A DNA stretch of 6,912 nucleotides, taken from NCBI GenBank assembly GCA_021841985.1, contig JAKCCP010000354.1, positions 1-6,912 on the forward strand, in the 5' to 3' direction. Positions 6,142-6,912 of the stretch are shown here, one piece after another. Each line of letters opens with the position of its first letter. The stretch's first letter is position 1. The translations under genes were made by a program, and so were the position numbers. The notes beneath the pieces were generated by a model. The model was not told the origin of the DNA and ran no database searches. It saw only the letters and a program-made list of their open reading frames with translations. Source of the stretch: Pseudomonadota bacterium. GTDB taxonomy: Bacteria; Pseudomonadota; Alphaproteobacteria; Acetobacterales; Acetobacteraceae.

Positions 6142-6612
6142 TCAGGCGGCGATGGTCAGCGGCGCGGGGAGAGGAAAGAGCACCGTGTCGTCGTCATCGC
6201 CGGCACGGAAGGTGAGGATCGCGAAAAATCCCGGTGCGTCGAGCGCGGTCAGCTTATGGTGCCAGACCCCGCGGCGATAGGTCACCGCCTGATCGCCGCC
6301 GGCGGCGAAAGCCTGTGCCGCGGCGAGATCGGGGGCGCCGCTCGGAGCGGCGGGGGCGACGAGGATCAGCGCCCGCGTCGCGGCAAGCGGGATGAAGCTC
6401 TGCGAATTGGCCGGATGGCGCTCGAACAGCCTGGCCGCGAGCGGAAGCGGGCTCGGGGCCGCGGTGGTGAAATCGACATGCAGCCGCGCCGTCGCCCGCG
6501 CATTCTCGATCTCCGCGACGAGCCGGATCGGATCGGCCCCGGGGACGAGCGCGGTGACGGTGCCGAAGGGGGCGAACGCCTCCGGGCTGAGGGGGCGGAG
6601 GGTGAGCGTCAT
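6142..6612 (-). CDS. allA: Ureidoglycolate lyase
   Basis: A 156-residue protein of the AllA family (PF04115), close to the 160-170 usual length. It splits ureidoglycolate into glyoxylate and urea, late in allantoin/purine catabolism, in the cytoplasm. Recognised segments: LRPLSPEAFAPFG near the N-terminus, LFERHPANSQSFIPL mid-protein, PDLAAAQAFAAGGDQAVTY, and GVWHHKLTAL, containing the His-His pair typical of the family. The ATG at 6612 is chosen because AGGAG (6619-6623) sits 6 bases upstream and the family N-terminus starts here; the frame stays open 18 codons further, but that part resembles no AllA sequence. It is alone on the minus strand in view, with no allantoinase or allantoicase seen. 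Older annotations call the family ureidoglycolate hydrolase. Confidence 0.92.
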   Translation of the reverse strand: MTLTLRPLSPEAFAPFGTVTALVPGADPIRLVAEIENARATARLHVDFTTAAPSPLPLAARLFERHPANSQSFIPLAATRALILVAPAAPSGAPDLAAAQAFAAGGDQAVTYRRGVWHHKLTALDAPGFFAILTFRAGDDDDTVLFPLPAPLTIAA

Positions 6613-6618
6613 GTCGAT

Positions 6619-6654
6619 CTCCTGGTTCCGGGTCTTTCCAGACCATGGCCCAGG
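6619..6654 (-). promoter_or_regulatory. Hairpin in the allA leader covering part of the ribosome binding site
   Basis: Read on the minus strand, an inner stem GGTCT/AGACC (6640-6644 with 6631-6635) closes a GGAA loop of the GNRA type. An outer stem pairs CCTGG (6650-6654) with CCAGG (6621-6625). Two more C-G pairs can form between them. The outer stem includes three of the five bases of the AGGAG ribosome binding site (6619-6623). The pairing is seen directly; control of AllA translation is inference. Confidence 0.5.
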
Positions 6655-6683
6655 TTTGGCCGACACGGAAGGCGGCGATCACC

Positions 6684-6713
6684 AAAACGGCCGGCGGGGG
6701 GTTCCCGCCGGCC
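6684..6713 (-). terminator. Terminator-like hairpin upstream of allA
   Basis: A perfect 10-base-pair GC-only stem (6689-6698 with 6704-6713) with a 5-base loop, followed on the minus strand by GTTTT (6688-6684). Only the minus orientation has a T-run. The T-run is short, so efficiency is uncertain. It lies 72 bases upstream of the allA start, so it either backs up the terminator at 6767-6795 or lies in the allA leader. Confidence 0.6.
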
Positions 6714-6766
6714 ATTCCGGATCGCCTCCGTGGGTATTTTTACGCAAATCCAGGCGGCTATGCGAG

Positions 6767-6795
6767 AAAAGCACCCGAGGGACATTTCCCTCGGG
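6767..6795 (-). terminator. Intrinsic terminator of the PEP-CTERM gene
   Basis: A perfect 9-base-pair stem CCCGAGGGA/TCCCTCGGG (6774-6782 with 6787-6795) with a 4-base loop. On the minus strand it is followed by TGC and then TTTT (6770-6767). It starts 28 bases after the stop codon of the PEP-CTERM gene, the expected place for its terminator. Confidence 0.7.
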
Positions 6796-6823
6796 GGTAT
6801 CGACGTGTTCAGTTTTCCGACAC

Positions 6824-6912
6824 TCAGACCTTGTTGCGCCGGCGACGGGCGAGGCCGAGGCCGATCAGGCCGCTGCCGAGCAGCGCGAGCGAGGCCGGCT
6901 CGGGAACAACAT
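6824..6912 (-). CDS. PEP-CTERM sorting-domain protein, C-terminal end only
   Basis: Only the last 28 codons are in the window; the gene continues past the right edge. They show the complete tripartite PEP-CTERM signal: VVPEPAS (visible residues 1-7) with the Pro-Glu-Pro motif, a single hydrophobic segment LALLGSGLIGLGLA (8-21), and a basic tail RRRRNKV (22-28), then TGA. In this system an exosortase (XrtA/EpsH type) recognises the signal in the inner membrane, and the substrate proteins are exported and often tied to exopolysaccharide or surface layers. The domain family is clear; the function of the protein body cannot be inferred because none of it is visible. Too short for most gene callers if treated as a fragment. 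Confidence 0.85.
   Translation of the reverse strand, partial: VVPEPASLALLGSGLIGLGLARRRRNKV

Noticed and set aside
6254..6715. Minus-strand frame of 153 codons overlapping allA in another frame, with a GGAGG before its ATG
   Set aside because: Its first codons lie in the terminator-like hairpin, most of it is out-of-frame allA, and the predicted protein is low-complexity. It also does not stop before allA, so it is not a leader peptide.
1..6912. CRISPR arrays, insertion sequences, tRNA or rRNA genes, prophage genes
   Set aside because: No regularly spaced repeats, terminal inverted repeats, transposase motifs or tRNA-like folds were seen; composition is even across the window apart from short intergenic patches.

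Overview
The window is very GC-rich, almost every base is coding, and its genes sit in tightly packed, overlapping operons. Three things together suggest an alphaproteobacterium, possibly of the acetic-acid or Rhodospirillales type: this composition, a HAAT-family (branched-chain-amino-acid type) ABC transporter, ureidoglycolate lyase, and a PEP-CTERM protein tail. That placement is inference from gene content and composition; no rRNA or other phylogenetic marker is present.

Layout. (1) Positions 2-1051 (+) hold the C-terminal two thirds of a biotin-dependent acyl-CoA carboxylase carboxyltransferase subunit, cut by the window edge. It is followed 11 bases later by a stand-alone 74-residue biotin carrier (1063-1287, +). 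A biotin carboxylase subunit is not in the window and is expected upstream. (2) A 173-base gap (1288-1460) carries an AT-richer patch and a small palindrome, and may hold a promoter. (3) Positions 1461-6135 (+) hold a complete five-gene HAAT transporter: periplasmic binding protein, permeases LivH and LivM, ATPases LivG and LivF. The last four genes are chained by 4-base stop/start overlaps (ATGA, GTGA, ATGA). (4) allA, ureidoglycolate lyase, lies on the minus strand (6142-6612) and converges on livF with only 6 bases between stop codons. (5) The allA upstream region (6613-6773) contains a hairpin covering part of its ribosome binding site and a terminator-like hairpin. (6) Beyond it is a second minus-strand terminator and the last 28 codons of a PEP-CTERM protein that enters from the right edge.

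How the parts may work together. The transporter would import an amino acid, amide or similar small polar or carboxylated compound using ATP. The carboxylase would fix bicarbonate onto an acyl-CoA through the biotin carrier. AllA would split ureidoglycolate to glyoxylate and urea in purine/ureide breakdown. The carboxylase and transporter share direction and may form one catabolic unit, but the sequence does not fix the substrate of either. AllA is on the other strand and need not belong to the same pathway.

Nothing here is clearly a new kind of system. The most notable points are a carboxyltransferase with a non-canonical second acyl-CoA-binding loop, the structured leader of allA, and a 15-base repeat that forms the end of livG and runs into the livF start.
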